Source: Paenibacillus methanolicus
GTDB taxonomy: Bacteria > Bacillota > Bacilli > Paenibacillales > Paenibacillaceae
Assembly (NCBI RefSeq): GCF_008124765.1
Contig: NZ_VNHS01000011.1
Span: 186,001 to 250,000, forward strand
Length of the DNA stretch: 64,000 nt
Reading direction: 5' to 3'
Part shown: in pieces, positions 16,020 to 28,057 of the stretch
Layout of the letters: each line of letters begins with the position of its first letter
How positions within the stretch are numbered: the first letter of the stretch is position 1
The notes under the pieces: generated by a model
Seen by the model: only the letters and a program-made list of their open reading frames with translations
Database searches by the model: none
What the model was told of the DNA's origin: nothing
Program-made: the position numbers and the translations under genes

Positions 16020-17018
16020 TTATTTGACGAACGGAAATAGAATCTTCTGGTTGTCCATCCAAAACATATTGTCGCGGTCGATGATCTTCGTATGGATATC
16101 GACGCGCGGCGGAATCGTCTCGCCCTCCATCGCCTGCATCGCATGCTTGACGCCGAGGTAGCCCATGCTGAACGGATTCTGCACGATCGTCGCCTCGAGC
16201 ACCCCGTCCTGCAGCATCTCCAGCTCCTCGTGGGCGCTCTCGAACGCCACCACCTTCACTCGGTCTTCTTCCCCGCGGCGGATGAGTTCCCGCCCCGCGC
16301 CGATCGCCGCGTCGGCGTTCAGCGCGACGATGCCGTCCACGAGCGTCGCGTCCATCAGGGAGCGCGTTACGCTCTCGCATGCCTCGATGCCCGCCATGCA
16401 GTAGCGGTTGTCCAGCACCGTGATGAACGACGCCTGCTTGAACGTATCCAGAATGCCGCGGATGCGCTGCTCCATGTTCCGGTCGTCCTTCACCGAGCTT
16501 AGGATGACGACGTGTCCCTGCTCGCCAAGCTGCTCGATGATGCGTTCGCCAGCCTTCTTGCCCGCGTCATAGTTGTCGATGCCGATATAGGAGCGGACCG
16601 CCCCCGCATTAATGTCGGTGTCGATGGCGATAACGGGAATCCGCACGCCGGTGATGGCATTGGCCATGTCGCCGTCGTCGGCCGCCGCGACGACGAGCGC
16701 CCGCGTCTTATCCGCCAGCGCCTGGCGGACGAGCTTGATCTGGCCGGCGGAATCGTCGCTGTCGGGCATCGCCGTCACGGTCAGGTTCGCGCCGAACTCT
16801 TTGGCCGCCGCTTCGGCTCCCATGCGCACCGTCTCCCAGAAGTCGCTCTCCTGCTCGCGCAGGACGAGGGTGATGGTCGGCTGATTGAGCGCTTCGCCCT
16901 GCAGACCGACCCGCTCCTCGGCTTCGCCCGTCGGCAGAAGGGAATAGAGAATGCCCGCGATCGCGAAGGCCGCGATGACCGCCAGCAGCGCGTAGCCGAA
17001 TTTCTCGTTCCGGGTCAT
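16020..17018 (-). CDS. Membrane-anchored sugar-binding protein, likely co-sensor
   Basis: Periplasmic-binding-protein-like (LacI/RbsB fold) protein of 332 residues. It has one N-terminal membrane segment (about 9-28) with no lipobox Cys, so it is probably a signal anchor, then the ligand domain (TITLVLREQESDFWETVRMG onward, with DTDINAGAVRSYIGIDNYDAGKKAGE). It overlaps the YesM-type kinase gene by 4 bases (ATGA) and a terminator separates it from mglBAC. Inference: it is not the transporter's main binding protein but presents bound sugar to the adjacent kinase, as XylFII does for LytS in clostridia. Confidence 0.82.
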   Translation of the reverse strand: MTRNEKFGYALLAVIAAFAIAGILYSLLPTGEAEERVGLQGEALNQPTITLVLREQESDFWETVRMGAEAAAKEFGANLTVTAMPDSDDSAGQIKLVRQALADKTRALVVAAADDGDMANAITGVRIPVIAIDTDINAGAVRSYIGIDNYDAGKKAGERIIEQLGEQGHVVILSSVKDDRNMEQRIRGILDTFKQASFITVLDNRYCMAGIEACESVTRSLMDATLVDGIVALNADAAIGAGRELIRRGEEDRVKVVAFESAHEELEMLQDGVLEATIVQNPFSMGYLGVKHAMQAMEGETIPPRVDIHTKIIDRDNMFWMDNQKILFPFVK

Positions 17019-18817
17019 TCGGCTTCCTCCTCTCGCAATGCGCGGTCCGCGCCGTCCGTATTTCTCGGAATCTCGATCGTCACCGTCGTCCCCTCTTCCA
17101 GCTCGCTCTCGTACGTCAGCCCGTATTCTTCGCCGTAATACAACCGGATGCGCTCGCGCACGTTGTGCACGCCGACCCCCGATCCCGAGCTGACCGGCTG
17201 CGCGCCGCCGGCCGGCGACGGCTCCGGCGCGATCTCGCGTCCCGCGTTCAACGCGGCCAGCTTGGCCGGCGGAATACCCAGGCCGTTATCGCGGATCGTG
17301 AAGCGGACCCGATCGCCCGCCGCAATCGCCCGCACCTCGATCTCGCCTTCGTCGACCATCCGCTCGATGCCATGCACGATCGCGTTCTCGATAATCGGCT
17401 GCAGGATGAGCTTCAGCGTCCGGTCGTGCGGCACGTCGTCGTCGGCTTCGACGGTGAAGCGGAATTTATTTTTGAACCGGATCTCCTGAATGGTCAGGTA
17501 GTTGCGGGCATGCTCCATCTCCTCCTGCACGGTGATGATCGCCTGCCCTTTGCTCAGGCTGATGCGGAACAGCTTGGAGAGCGACGTAATCGTGCGCACG
17601 ATCTCCTCGTTCTTGCTCATGCCGACCATGCGGACGACCGAATTAAGCGTGTTGTACAAAAAATGCGGATTGATCTGCGCCTGAAGTACCTCGAGCTCGT
17701 ATTTGCGCTTAGCCTCCTGCTCCCGCACGATCTGGTTCATGAGTCCTTTGATCGTCCCCATCATCATGTTGTACCGCTGGGACAATCGTTCTACCTCGAG
17801 CGCCCCCTTCACCTGCACCGGCGTGCCGAATTCGCCCCGTTCGACCGACTTCATCGCCTTCTCGAGCTGTTTGATCGGACGCGAAATGCGCGCGGACATG
17901 AATGCGGAGATAATGAGGACGAGCAGCAGCACGAGCGCCAGAATGCGGAGCGTGTAATCCCCGACCTCTTGCTTGCTCGTCATCACCTCGTCCATGTAGG
18001 AGACGCCGACGACTTTCCAGCCGATGTTGTTGACCGTCTTGATCGTAATCAGGCGGTCCTCGCCGGTCGAGTCGTCCATGTAGGAGCCATAGGCATACTT
18101 CAGCGCCTGCTCGACGTTCTCGTACTTCAGTCCGATATAGATGAGCTGCTGCTGCGGATGGTACACGATGTTGCCCGCCGAGTCGTCGATGATGTATACA
18201 TAGCCCTTCTGGCCCAGGCTGACGCGCTGGCTCAATTCGTCGATCTGCTTGAAATTGACGTCGACGAGCAGCACGGCGTTCTGGGTGACGCCGCCGCGCT
18301 TGATCGTGATGCCTTTGCTCATCGAGACGACCCACCGGTACGAGCCGTGATAAATATTCTGAATATGCGGCAGCGAGAAGCTGAGATGGTTCGGCGTGTC
18401 GACCGCCGAGCGGAACCAGCTCTGCTCGCTGAGCGTGATCGAGTCGCGCACCGTCTGTCTCGGGTTGCTCTCGATCAGCTCCCCGCTCTCGGTGAACAGC
18501 GCTAGCGACACGATGTCCTCGCGCGTGCGGAGAATCGCGTTCAGCTCGCTGGCCACCGTCTCCCCCGGACGTCCCTGGGCGTTGGCGACGGTCTGGTCGA
18601 TGACGCGGAATACTTCGGTAATGCTGCCGACGTAATCTTCGAGGTTGTAGCTGACCTGCTCGACGATCTGCTGCGTGCTGAGAATGGCGCTCTGCTCTTC
18701 CGTCTGCGAGAATTTATCGTAGAGAAGTAGTCCGAACAACGCGATGATCGCGACGGAGAGGAGCGAGAACGAGACCGTCAGGATAAATTGAATGCTCCTG
18801 CGCATGGGCGGCCTCAC
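17015..18817 (-). CDS. YesM-type sensor histidine kinase
   Basis: 600-residue membrane kinase: TM1 9-33, extracellular Cache-like sensor 34-285, TM2 290-312, HAMP 312-365, His_kinase domain with His385 in QINPHFLYNTLNS, and HATPase to the C-terminus (IIENAIVHGIE, RDNGLGIPP, GVGVHNVRERI). This is the class that pairs with AraC-type regulators in carbohydrate control. Its gene overlaps both the regulator (18814-18817) and the binding-protein gene (17015-17018) by ATGA, so the three are made together. It probably switches on mglBAC. Confidence 0.92.
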   Translation of the reverse strand: MRPPMRRSIQFILTVSFSLLSVAIIALFGLLLYDKFSQTEEQSAILSTQQIVEQVSYNLEDYVGSITEVFRVIDQTVANAQGRPGETVASELNAILRTREDIVSLALFTESGELIESNPRQTVRDSITLSEQSWFRSAVDTPNHLSFSLPHIQNIYHGSYRWVVSMSKGITIKRGGVTQNAVLLVDVNFKQIDELSQRVSLGQKGYVYIIDDSAGNIVYHPQQQLIYIGLKYENVEQALKYAYGSYMDDSTGEDRLITIKTVNNIGWKVVGVSYMDEVMTSKQEVGDYTLRILALVLLLVLIISAFMSARISRPIKQLEKAMKSVERGEFGTPVQVKGALEVERLSQRYNMMMGTIKGLMNQIVREQEAKRKYELEVLQAQINPHFLYNTLNSVVRMVGMSKNEEIVRTITSLSKLFRISLSKGQAIITVQEEMEHARNYLTIQEIRFKNKFRFTVEADDDVPHDRTLKLILQPIIENAIVHGIERMVDEGEIEVRAIAAGDRVRFTIRDNGLGIPPAKLAALNAGREIAPEPSPAGGAQPVSSGSGVGVHNVRERIRLYYGEEYGLTYESELEEGTTVTIEIPRNTDGADRALREEEAE

Positions 18818-20466
18818 TCCTCCTGGGAGCGGTTGCGATATTCTTTCGGCGAGATGCCGACCTGCTTCTTGAAGCAGAAGCTGAAGTAGTTCGGATCGGA
18901 GAAGCCGACCCGCTCCGCGATCTCGAACGCCTTCAGATCCGTCGCGCGCAGCAGTTCCTTCGCCGCTTCCATCCGAATGTTCATCAGGTAGGCGACGAAC
19001 GTCAGCTTCGTCTCCTTCTTGAACACGCTGCTGAAGTAGCCCGCGCTAATGTGCAAATGCCCGCACACCTGGTTGACGGAAATGTTGCTGTCCGCATAAT
19101 TGGCCCGCGTGAAGTCGATCGCCTGCTGTACGAGCTGCCTGTACGAATGCTGCCGGCTGCTGGAGATCGTCTGCGCGAGCTTGACGCACAGGTTGCCGAA
19201 CCACTCCCGGGTCGCTTCGATGCTGCCCTGCTTCTCGATCTCGGCGAAAATTTTGCCGCTGCCGCCGAACAGGCCTTCGAGATCGGCATCCGCGTCCTTG
19301 GCCGCCTTCAGCACGGCGGTCAGCAGCTCGATGACGTACACCTGATAGTCCTTGTACGACGTCTCGGTCCGCGCGATCTCCTCGAACAGTTCGTGCACGA
19401 CCTGGCGCACCTCGTCGCCGGTCCCTAGCTTCAGGGAGCGGACGAGCTCCTGCTCCTTCAGCTCGTCGAAGCGGAGCCGGTTCACGAACCGCCGCTCCAC
19501 GTCGCCGATATAGATAATCCGGTTGCTGCCCTCGAGCACCCGGTAATCGATCGCCTGAAGCGCCCCTTCGTAGCCGCGCTTCAGCTCGGCTAGGCCGGAG
19601 ACCGGCTCGCCGACGCCGACCGTGACGGGCAGCTGCAGGAAACGCTCGATCTGATCGATCGTGTCCTGCAGCACCGCGAGCGTCGCGCGCAGCAGCGCTT
19701 CATGATCCGCCTCGGCCGAGATGGAGAGCAGCACGATATGATCCTGGTGGATGAACGCCCGTCCGAGCCCCTGCTTGTTCCACAGTTCCTCGGCGATATT
19801 AAGCACCGCGAACAGCTGCAGGTCCAGGTCGTCCGAGGCCAGCAGCGAACTCATTCGCCCGCCGCCCGGCTTGGCCGATGCCGCCTCCTGGCCCGTCTGC
19901 AGGCTGATGACCGAGACGAGATAGCCGGATCCGGCCAGCTGGAGGCCGTAGGTGCGCGCCTTCTCCGCGATCTGGCTGCCCGGCAGCTTCCGCGAGAGCA
20001 GCGAGGCGAGGAACGTCTCCCGCAGCACGGGCAGACTCGTCCGGTAATGCTCGCGCAGCAGCTCCATGTCTTCGCGGCGCGCGATCTCCGCGTCGATGCG
20101 AGCCTTCACCTTGGCCAGCGTCGCCGCGATCTGCGCGCCGTCGAACGGCTTGAGCACGTATTCGTCGACCTCCAGCTTGATGGCGCGCTGGGCGTATTCG
20201 AATTCGTCGAAGCCCGAGAGCAGGACGATGCGCGTATTCGGATACTCGCGCCGAATCCACTCCGACAGCGCGAGCCCGTCCATGAACGGCATGCTGATAT
20301 CGGTCAGCACGACGTCCGGGATCAGCCGTTCGACGAGCTCGGACGCCTCCCGGCCGTTCTCGGCGGTGGCCACGACCTCGAAGCCATGAGCCGCCCAGTC
20401 GATCTCCTGCAGCAGCCCTTCCCGAACATCAATTTCATCATCGACAAGCAGCAGCTTGTACAACAT
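18814..20466 (-). CDS. YesN-type response regulator, AraC DNA-binding domain
   Basis: 550-residue regulator: receiver domain 1-120 with phospho-Asp56 in VVLTDISMP and YVLKPFDG, a long central region, and a C-terminal AraC pair of helix-turn-helices (about 450-545; SVNQVCGHLHISAGYFSSVF and FEIAERVGFSDPNYFSFCFK). It is the first gene of the three-gene sensor operon. Expected target: the mglB promoter region, by position only. Confidence 0.92.
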   Translation of the reverse strand: MLYKLLLVDDEIDVREGLLQEIDWAAHGFEVVATAENGREASELVERLIPDVVLTDISMPFMDGLALSEWIRREYPNTRIVLLSGFDEFEYAQRAIKLEVDEYVLKPFDGAQIAATLAKVKARIDAEIARREDMELLREHYRTSLPVLRETFLASLLSRKLPGSQIAEKARTYGLQLAGSGYLVSVISLQTGQEAASAKPGGGRMSSLLASDDLDLQLFAVLNIAEELWNKQGLGRAFIHQDHIVLLSISAEADHEALLRATLAVLQDTIDQIERFLQLPVTVGVGEPVSGLAELKRGYEGALQAIDYRVLEGSNRIIYIGDVERRFVNRLRFDELKEQELVRSLKLGTGDEVRQVVHELFEEIARTETSYKDYQVYVIELLTAVLKAAKDADADLEGLFGGSGKIFAEIEKQGSIEATREWFGNLCVKLAQTISSSRQHSYRQLVQQAIDFTRANYADSNISVNQVCGHLHISAGYFSSVFKKETKLTFVAYLMNIRMEAAKELLRATDLKAFEIAERVGFSDPNYFSFCFKKQVGISPKEYRNRSQEE

Positions 20467-20682
20467 CTATGTTTCCTCCTTGTATCGTTGGCGGATATAT
20501 GACGGCAATGGCTAGAACGAGCGAAGAACGACGCGAGCGCCGCCCTCCCTCATACAGTCATGCCCCATTATACCGAATGGCGCGGCCGTTACAAACCGAA
20601 ATTCGCGCTAACAAAAAGGGCTTCGCCCTCCAAATCCCTCTTTTCATCCTCGCCCCTCAGTTGCATAAGTTTCTAAGCAACC

Positions 20683-20719
20683 AAAAAGTCCGCGCCCCCG
20701 TTGCCGGGCGCGCGGACTT
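20683..20719 (-). terminator. Terminator of the CHASE3 hybrid kinase
   Basis: On the minus strand AAGTCCGCGC and GCGCGGACTT form a strong stem followed by TTTTTGG, 10 bases after the stop. Confidence 0.85.
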
Positions 20720-20728
20720 CCGCCTTGC

Positions 20729-23449
<2,721 letters not shown>

Positions 23450-23585
23450 TTCCGCTCCCTGCCCCGTCTTATAGTGGTAAAACATTTCTCCCCGCATTAT
23501 AAACGATGAACGGGGCAGGGTGCCATGTCCGAAGCGTGAATCTTGCCTTGCCGGGACGCGCGGAGCGAGAGGGGCGATCATCGAT

Positions 23586-24329
23586 TTATTCGGTCAAAAT
23601 AACGGGCCCGCGCTCCGTGATCGCGATCGTGTGCTCGTACTGGGCCGACCACTTGCCGTCGAAGCTGCGCGCCGTCCAGCCGTCCGGATCCAGCCGGATA
23701 TACGGCGTGCCCAGCGTCAGAATCGGCTCGACCGTCAGCACCATGCCGGCGCGCAGTTTCTTGCCCGTGCCGGGCCTCGCGCGGTGCGCCACCTGCGGTT
23801 GCTCGTGCATCTGACGGCCGATGCCGTGGCCGACGAAGCTCTCGACGACCGCAAGGCCGGCCCGCTCCGCCGCCATTCCCGCCGCGAAGCCGATGTCGCC
23901 GACGCGGTTCCCCGGAACCGCCGCGGCAATGCCCGCCATCAGCGCCTGCTTCGTCGCGCGCATCAGGCGCGCGGCTTCGGCCGAAGGGACGCCGACCGCG
24001 TACGTCCAGGCCGAATCGGCCATCCAGCCGTCCAACTCCGCCACCATGTCGATCGTCACGATGTCGCCGCCGCGAAGCGGCTTGTTCGTCGGCGCGCCAT
24101 GGCAGCAGACGTCGTTGACCGATGCGCACGTCGCGTACCGGTAGCCTTTGTAGCCCTTCTGGGCAGGCCTGGCCCCGCGCCGGACCATGTAGGCCTCGGC
24201 GAACGCGTCGATCTCCGCCGTCGTGACGCCGGGCGCCAACCGCTTGGCGATTTCCTTGTGACACGAGGCGATAATCGCGCCCGCCTTGCGAATGCGGCCG
24301 ATCTCCGCCGCCGTCTTCAATTCCGCCAT
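23586..24329 (-). CDS. map: Methionine aminopeptidase, type I
   Basis: Removes the initiator Met from nascent proteins. 247 residues from the ATG at 24329 (after GGAGGGAGAACGG). The five metal ligands of type I MetAPs are visible: Asp in VTIDMVAELDG, Asp in WMADSAWTYAVG, His in VGHGIGRQMHEQP, Glu in VLTVEPILTLG and Glu in QYEHTIAITE; the substrate His lies in CCHGAPTN. The family normally has a copy in the ribosomal protein cluster, so this lone gene is probably a second copy. Confidence 0.93.
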   Translation of the reverse strand: MAELKTAAEIGRIRKAGAIIASCHKEIAKRLAPGVTTAEIDAFAEAYMVRRGARPAQKGYKGYRYATCASVNDVCCHGAPTNKPLRGGDIVTIDMVAELDGWMADSAWTYAVGVPSAEAARLMRATKQALMAGIAAAVPGNRVGDIGFAAGMAAERAGLAVVESFVGHGIGRQMHEQPQVAHRARPGTGKKLRAGMVLTVEPILTLGTPYIRLDPDGWTARSFDGKWSAQYEHTIAITERGPVILTE

Positions 24330-24469
24330 CCGTTCTCCCTCCTGCTGCCCATCGATGTCCGCGGAACATATAACAAAAGGGCATCGCCCCTTCAGATCCC
24401 CTTTCTCCCTCCCCCTTCCCCCTTCCCCCTCCTCCGAGGGGAAGCAAAGGGCTTCGCCCTCTGGACACC

Positions 24470-24650
24470 CTTTTTCGTGATGGCGCGCTTGTTCGCGGTA
24501 GGCGACTGGGCCTGAGTGGGGCACGCTTTTGTCCTGACGGACAAAGCTTCAGTGGGCTTAAGTCCTACTTAGACATAAGCGTGTTGAAGCCTGGTAACTG
24601 CTAGCAGCCGGTGGCCTCACCGTACGCTTTTCCTTAACCTGACAGCATTG
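24470..24650 (+). repeat. Dispersed repeat with conserved 40-bp core, copy 1
   Basis: About 180 bp related to 44280-44476. A 40-base core (24517-24556) is identical in both copies and contains the hairpin TTTGTCC-TGAC-GGACAAA. The right end reads CCTTAACCTGACAGCATTG, matching the terminal repeat of copy 2. The left terminal repeat of copy 2 is not found here; instead there are GAGGGGAA...GGGCTTCGCCC modules (24437-24465 and 24657-24695). The stretch 24330-25008 holds no gene I can support, only these repeats. Confidence 0.7.
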
Positions 24651-24962
24651 CCCTCCGCTGAGGGGAACCAGAGGGATTCGTCCCTCTGGACTCCCGAAAT
24701 AAACTCGCCTTCTACGCGGCCGTCTTCGATGTGTCCTTTCGCGCGGAGCCCGCGTTGTCCTGAAGTTGGTTTATGGGGAGGTTGCTTGGACAAAGCTCTT
24801 GATCGAGCTTCGTTCGCGGCTGTGTGCCTCGGACGTAAACCTGCTTATTCGAGCCATCAGTGGGATGCGGTTCTAATCCTCGCTTTCGTCCGCTTGCGCG
24901 GACACGCTTTACGTTCCTTTTATCCACATATTCAAGAGCACCATAATTTCCTGAACGATAAA

Positions 24963-24995
24963 AAAGCCTCGTCCCAAAAAGAGCGGACAAGGCTT
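24963..24995 (-). terminator. Terminator of the 62-aa gene
   Basis: On the minus strand AAGCCTTGTCC and GGGACGAGGCTT form a stem around GCTCTTTTT-type loop bases, followed by TTTTTTA. Confidence 0.8.
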
Positions 24996-25008
24996 TGCCT
25001 GTGCGTAT

Positions 25009-25197
25009 TTAACTTACCGAAGATTTCAGACGGCCCATCTCGTGATCGACCAGCATGGTCAGCTCGTCCTCATAGCCTCCGGTGATGCGGTATTTGCGGA
25101 TGTAATCGCGTACGAATTTGCGTGAGTCCTTCGGTTGGAAAATTCTCGTCAGTTCCTTAAGGCTTTCTTTGACTTCATTATGGCTTCGTTTCGCCAT
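25009..25197 (-). CDS. Small conserved hypothetical protein, 62 aa
   Basis: Small, soluble, highly charged helical protein (starts MAKRSHNEVKESLKEL; central FVRDYIRKYRITGGYEDEL). The ATG at 25197 follows GGAGGGGATTTC, better than an in-frame ATG six codons upstream. It has its own terminator and a TATAAT-like sequence (minus strand) about 170 bases upstream. I do not recognise a family; no Cys, membrane segment or DNA-binding motif is visible. Confidence 0.7.
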   Translation of the reverse strand: MAKRSHNEVKESLKELTRIFQPKDSRKFVRDYIRKYRITGGYEDELTMLVDHEMGRLKSSVS

Positions 25198-25423
25198 GAA
25201 ATCCCCTCCTAGCATCGGATGGCGGTCCTAACAATCCAAGTACGAGAGCTATCTGACGGAGTTAAGTGTGCGCCGCTTAGGTACCTCTGAAGAAAGAACA
25301 TGCCGACTGAATTAGGCGACTTCATGCTGCTCATAAACGAACGACTATTCTTATTAGTCAGTTAATTATAACATTTATAATTAGCGATTGAAAAGCGAAC
25401 ACGGCCTATATTTTCCTTGAAAC

Positions 25424-25621
25424 TCACATTTTGTCGTTTTTCGCCGCGCTTACGGCCTCCTCTTCCGGGGGAACCGCTTGCGCGGGGCGATTGGCGGCTT
25501 GCTTGCCGCCGGCGGGCGACCAGGCGCTGTTCTTGTACATGCGCAGATACGCGATGACGCCGATAATGGCGACCAGAATTCCGAATGCGATGACCATCGT
25601 CGTTACCCATGGATGAACCAT
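25424..25621 (-). CDS. Small single-pass membrane protein, 65 aa
   Basis: Predicted 65-residue protein with one N-terminal membrane helix (about 7-27, TTMVIAFGILVAIIGVIAYL), a short basic turn (RMYKN) and a polar Pro/Ala/Glu-rich tail. The ATG is preceded by AGGGGAGCAAGATA. Function unknown. Size and layout fit small envelope or accessory proteins. Confidence 0.6.
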   Translation of the reverse strand: MVHPWVTTMVIAFGILVAIIGVIAYLRMYKNSAWSPAGGKQAANRPAQAVPPEEEAVSAAKNDKM

Positions 25622-25737
25622 TATCTTGCTCCCCTTTCGCCCTGCCCGTTTTTCCAGTTATAGGCTAAGTATAGGCGAAAGGGAGAACGCTTTCAATGCG
25701 GTGGCCAACCCGCTACAAAATTGTAACATTGTAACGA

Positions 25738-26172
25738 TTACGTTACTTTTCGAAAGGACGCTCCGCCCCAGGCGAGCCGCTGCCCGTCTTCGGCATAGAT
25801 ATGGCCTTCGAGCGTCAGCGTCCGTCCCGCCCGGTGAATGAGCTCCGCCTGGCACGTCAACACGCCCCCGGACGCGCTTTGCAAATAATGGATGTTCAAT
25901 TGCGCCGTGACGACCTTCTCGCCCGGACAAGCCAGCATCGCCGCCATCCCCATCGTGTTGTCCATAAACGTCGCGAGCACCCCGCCGTGCACGATGCCGT
26001 ACAAGTTCATATGCTCGGGGCCGATCGCCAGGCACAGTCCGGCCTTGCCCGCTTCCGCGCGGACCAGGCCGCAGCGGATGGAGCCGCCGAAGTCGACGCC
26101 CTCCGGCGCAATCAGGCGAAAGACGCCCCCGGACGGAGCCGCCTGCTTGCCGGATTTCCCGCGCTCGCTCAT
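25738..26172 (-). CDS. PaaI-type hotdog thioesterase
   Basis: 144-residue hotdog-fold thioesterase that hydrolyses acyl- or aryl-CoA. The family core is clear: NLYGIVHGGVLATFMDNTMGMA (about 58-79), with the HGG turn and the Asp that acts in catalysis, followed by AQLNIHYLQSASGG and a final WGGASFRKV strand. The ATG at 26172 has AGGAGG 7 bases upstream; a GTG two codons earlier is too close to it. It lies just downstream of the acyl-CoA ligase and dehydrogenase genes on the same strand, so it probably handles CoA thioesters of that pathway. Confidence 0.88.
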   Translation of the reverse strand: MSERGKSGKQAAPSGGVFRLIAPEGVDFGGSIRCGLVRAEAGKAGLCLAIGPEHMNLYGIVHGGVLATFMDNTMGMAAMLACPGEKVVTAQLNIHYLQSASGGVLTCQAELIHRAGRTLTLEGHIYAEDGQRLAWGGASFRKVT

Positions 26173-26243
26173 CCGCACTCCTCCTCGCGTAACCGTCTCG
26201 CCGGCAGCCTAGGCCGCCGGGGCGAAAATCGCCCATGCCGGCG

Positions 26244-27992
26244 TTAGCCGGGCGGTTGTCCGCTCGCCCCGTCCTCCGGCCGCGTACAGCTCTTCGCCGC
26301 CTCTTCCTCGTACAGCTTGCGGTGCAGCACTTTACCGATCATCGACATCGGCAGCGCGGCGCGGAACTCGTATTGATGCGGGACCTTGAAGGCGGCCAGA
26401 CGTTCCCTGCACCAGCGGTTCAACTCATCCTCGGTCACGGACGCGTCCTGGACCGCGACGACGAACGCCTTCACGCTCTCGCCCCGGTAGGGATCGTTAA
26501 TGCCGATGACCGCCGCCTCCCGAACCGCCGGGTGCTCGTGCAGCACTTCTTCGATTTCGCGGGGATAGATATTGAATCCGCCGGCGATGATGACGTCCTT
26601 CCGCCTGCCGACGATGGCGAAATAGCCCTCCTCGTCCATCACCGCCAGATCGCCCGTATGAAGCCATCCGTCCTTCAGCGCGGCGGCCGTCGCCTCCGTG
26701 TTGTTCCAATAGCCGAGCATCACCTGCGGCCCCCGGACGAGCAGCTCGCCGACGGCGCCGATGGACTGCTCTTCGCCGGTGTCCGGATCGACGATTCTGG
26801 CTTCCGTGTTCGGAAGGGGCACCCCGATCGAGCCGGTTTTGCGTTTGCCCCAGAGCGGATTGGCATGGGTGACCGGCGAAGACTCGGTCATGCCGTAGCC
26901 TTCGGTCAGCTTGCCCCCGGTGATCGCTTCGAATCGCTGCTGAACATCCAGCGGAAGCGCCGCCGCGCCGCTGACGCATGCTTCAATCGACGATAAATCA
27001 TATTTATGCAGCTTCGCCGCGTTCATGATCGCGATGTACATCGTCGGCGCCCCCGGGAATACGGTCGCCCGATTCTTGTGAATCGCTTTCAACACCGCCG
27101 TCGGCTCGAATCGCGGCAGCAAAATAAGCAGCCCGCCGCGCAGAACCGCCTGATTCATTAATACCGTCAATCCGAACACGTGAAACAGCGGCAGCGCGGC
27201 GAGGAAGCGCTCCTTCCCGTCTCCCAGCCGGTAACACCAGGCCGCCGTCTGCAGCGCGTTCGCGATCAAATTGCGGTGCGTGAGCATGACCCCTTTGGGC
27301 AAGCCGGTCGTCCCGCCCGTATACTGCAGCAGCGCGACGTCGCCGCCGGAATTCGGCGAGAACGGAGCCGGCTCCGAGGTCGGGCTGGCCAGAAACCGCC
27401 CGTAGGCGATCACGCCATGGCTGCCGTACGGAATCGGCGCGCGCTTCGTCCCGCGCTTCGTCAGCGGGAAGAGGACGTTCTTCGGGAAAGGCAGCGCCTC
27501 CTGCATCGTGGCGACGATGACGTGCTTCAGCCCGGGAAGCGGGCCTCGCTCCGGGTCTTCCCCGCGGGCCGCCGCTAACCTCGGATATAACAGATCGAGC
27601 GTCAGAATCGCCTTGGCCCCGCTGTCCCGCAATTGATGGACGAGCTCGCGCTCGACGTACAGCGGATTCGTCATGACGACGATCGCGCCCGCCAGCAGCG
27701 CGCCGAAATATCCCGCGACGGCCTGCGGACAGTTCGGCAGCATGATCGCCACCCGATCGCCCTTGGCCACGCCCGCCGCCTGCAGGCCGGCCGCGATCCG
27801 GCGGGCATCCGCGCATAGCTTGGCGTACGTCGTGCGCTTGCCGAAGAAATCGAGCGCGTCATGATGCGGATACTTCTCCGCCGCGCGGATCAGCAGTTCG
27901 TGGACCGCGTCGTCCGGTATGTCGACCGCGGGCGGCACCTCCACCGGATAGTGCCTGTACCATAGCCGTTCTTTCTCCCTCTCTTGCTCCAT
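26244..27992 (-). CDS. Long-chain fatty acid-CoA ligase
   Basis: AMP-forming acyl-CoA synthetase of 582 residues, FadD/LcfA type. Motifs in order: the P-loop-like YTGGTTGLPKGVMLTH near 222, LPLFHVFGLT near 265, the A5 motif GYGMTESSP near 370, GELLVRGPQVMLGYWN near 420, HTGDLAVMDEEGYF near 455, GRRKDVIIAGGFNIYPREIE near 472, and the catalytic Lys in MSMIGKVLHRKL near 555. The ATG at 27992 follows a G-rich site; the open frame continues upstream without a start of its own. It follows the acyl-CoA dehydrogenase gene by 65 bases. Confidence 0.92.
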   Translation of the reverse strand: MEQEREKERLWYRHYPVEVPPAVDIPDDAVHELLIRAAEKYPHHDALDFFGKRTTYAKLCADARRIAAGLQAAGVAKGDRVAIMLPNCPQAVAGYFGALLAGAIVVMTNPLYVERELVHQLRDSGAKAILTLDLLYPRLAAARGEDPERGPLPGLKHVIVATMQEALPFPKNVLFPLTKRGTKRAPIPYGSHGVIAYGRFLASPTSEPAPFSPNSGGDVALLQYTGGTTGLPKGVMLTHRNLIANALQTAAWCYRLGDGKERFLAALPLFHVFGLTVLMNQAVLRGGLLILLPRFEPTAVLKAIHKNRATVFPGAPTMYIAIMNAAKLHKYDLSSIEACVSGAAALPLDVQQRFEAITGGKLTEGYGMTESSPVTHANPLWGKRKTGSIGVPLPNTEARIVDPDTGEEQSIGAVGELLVRGPQVMLGYWNNTEATAAALKDGWLHTGDLAVMDEEGYFAIVGRRKDVIIAGGFNIYPREIEEVLHEHPAVREAAVIGINDPYRGESVKAFVVAVQDASVTEDELNRWCRERLAAFKVPHQYEFRAALPMSMIGKVLHRKLYEEEAAKSCTRPEDGASGQPPG

Positions 27993-28057
27993 CGACGATT
28001 CCCCCCACTTCAGGATCGGCCGCTTGCCTGGCGCCGGGCGCGGCCGGATCGATCGCG

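Noticed and set aside
24712..24990. 92-codon minus-strand frame beside the repeat cluster
   Set aside because: No ribosome binding site, overlaps the terminator of the 62-aa gene and lies in repeat-like sequence.
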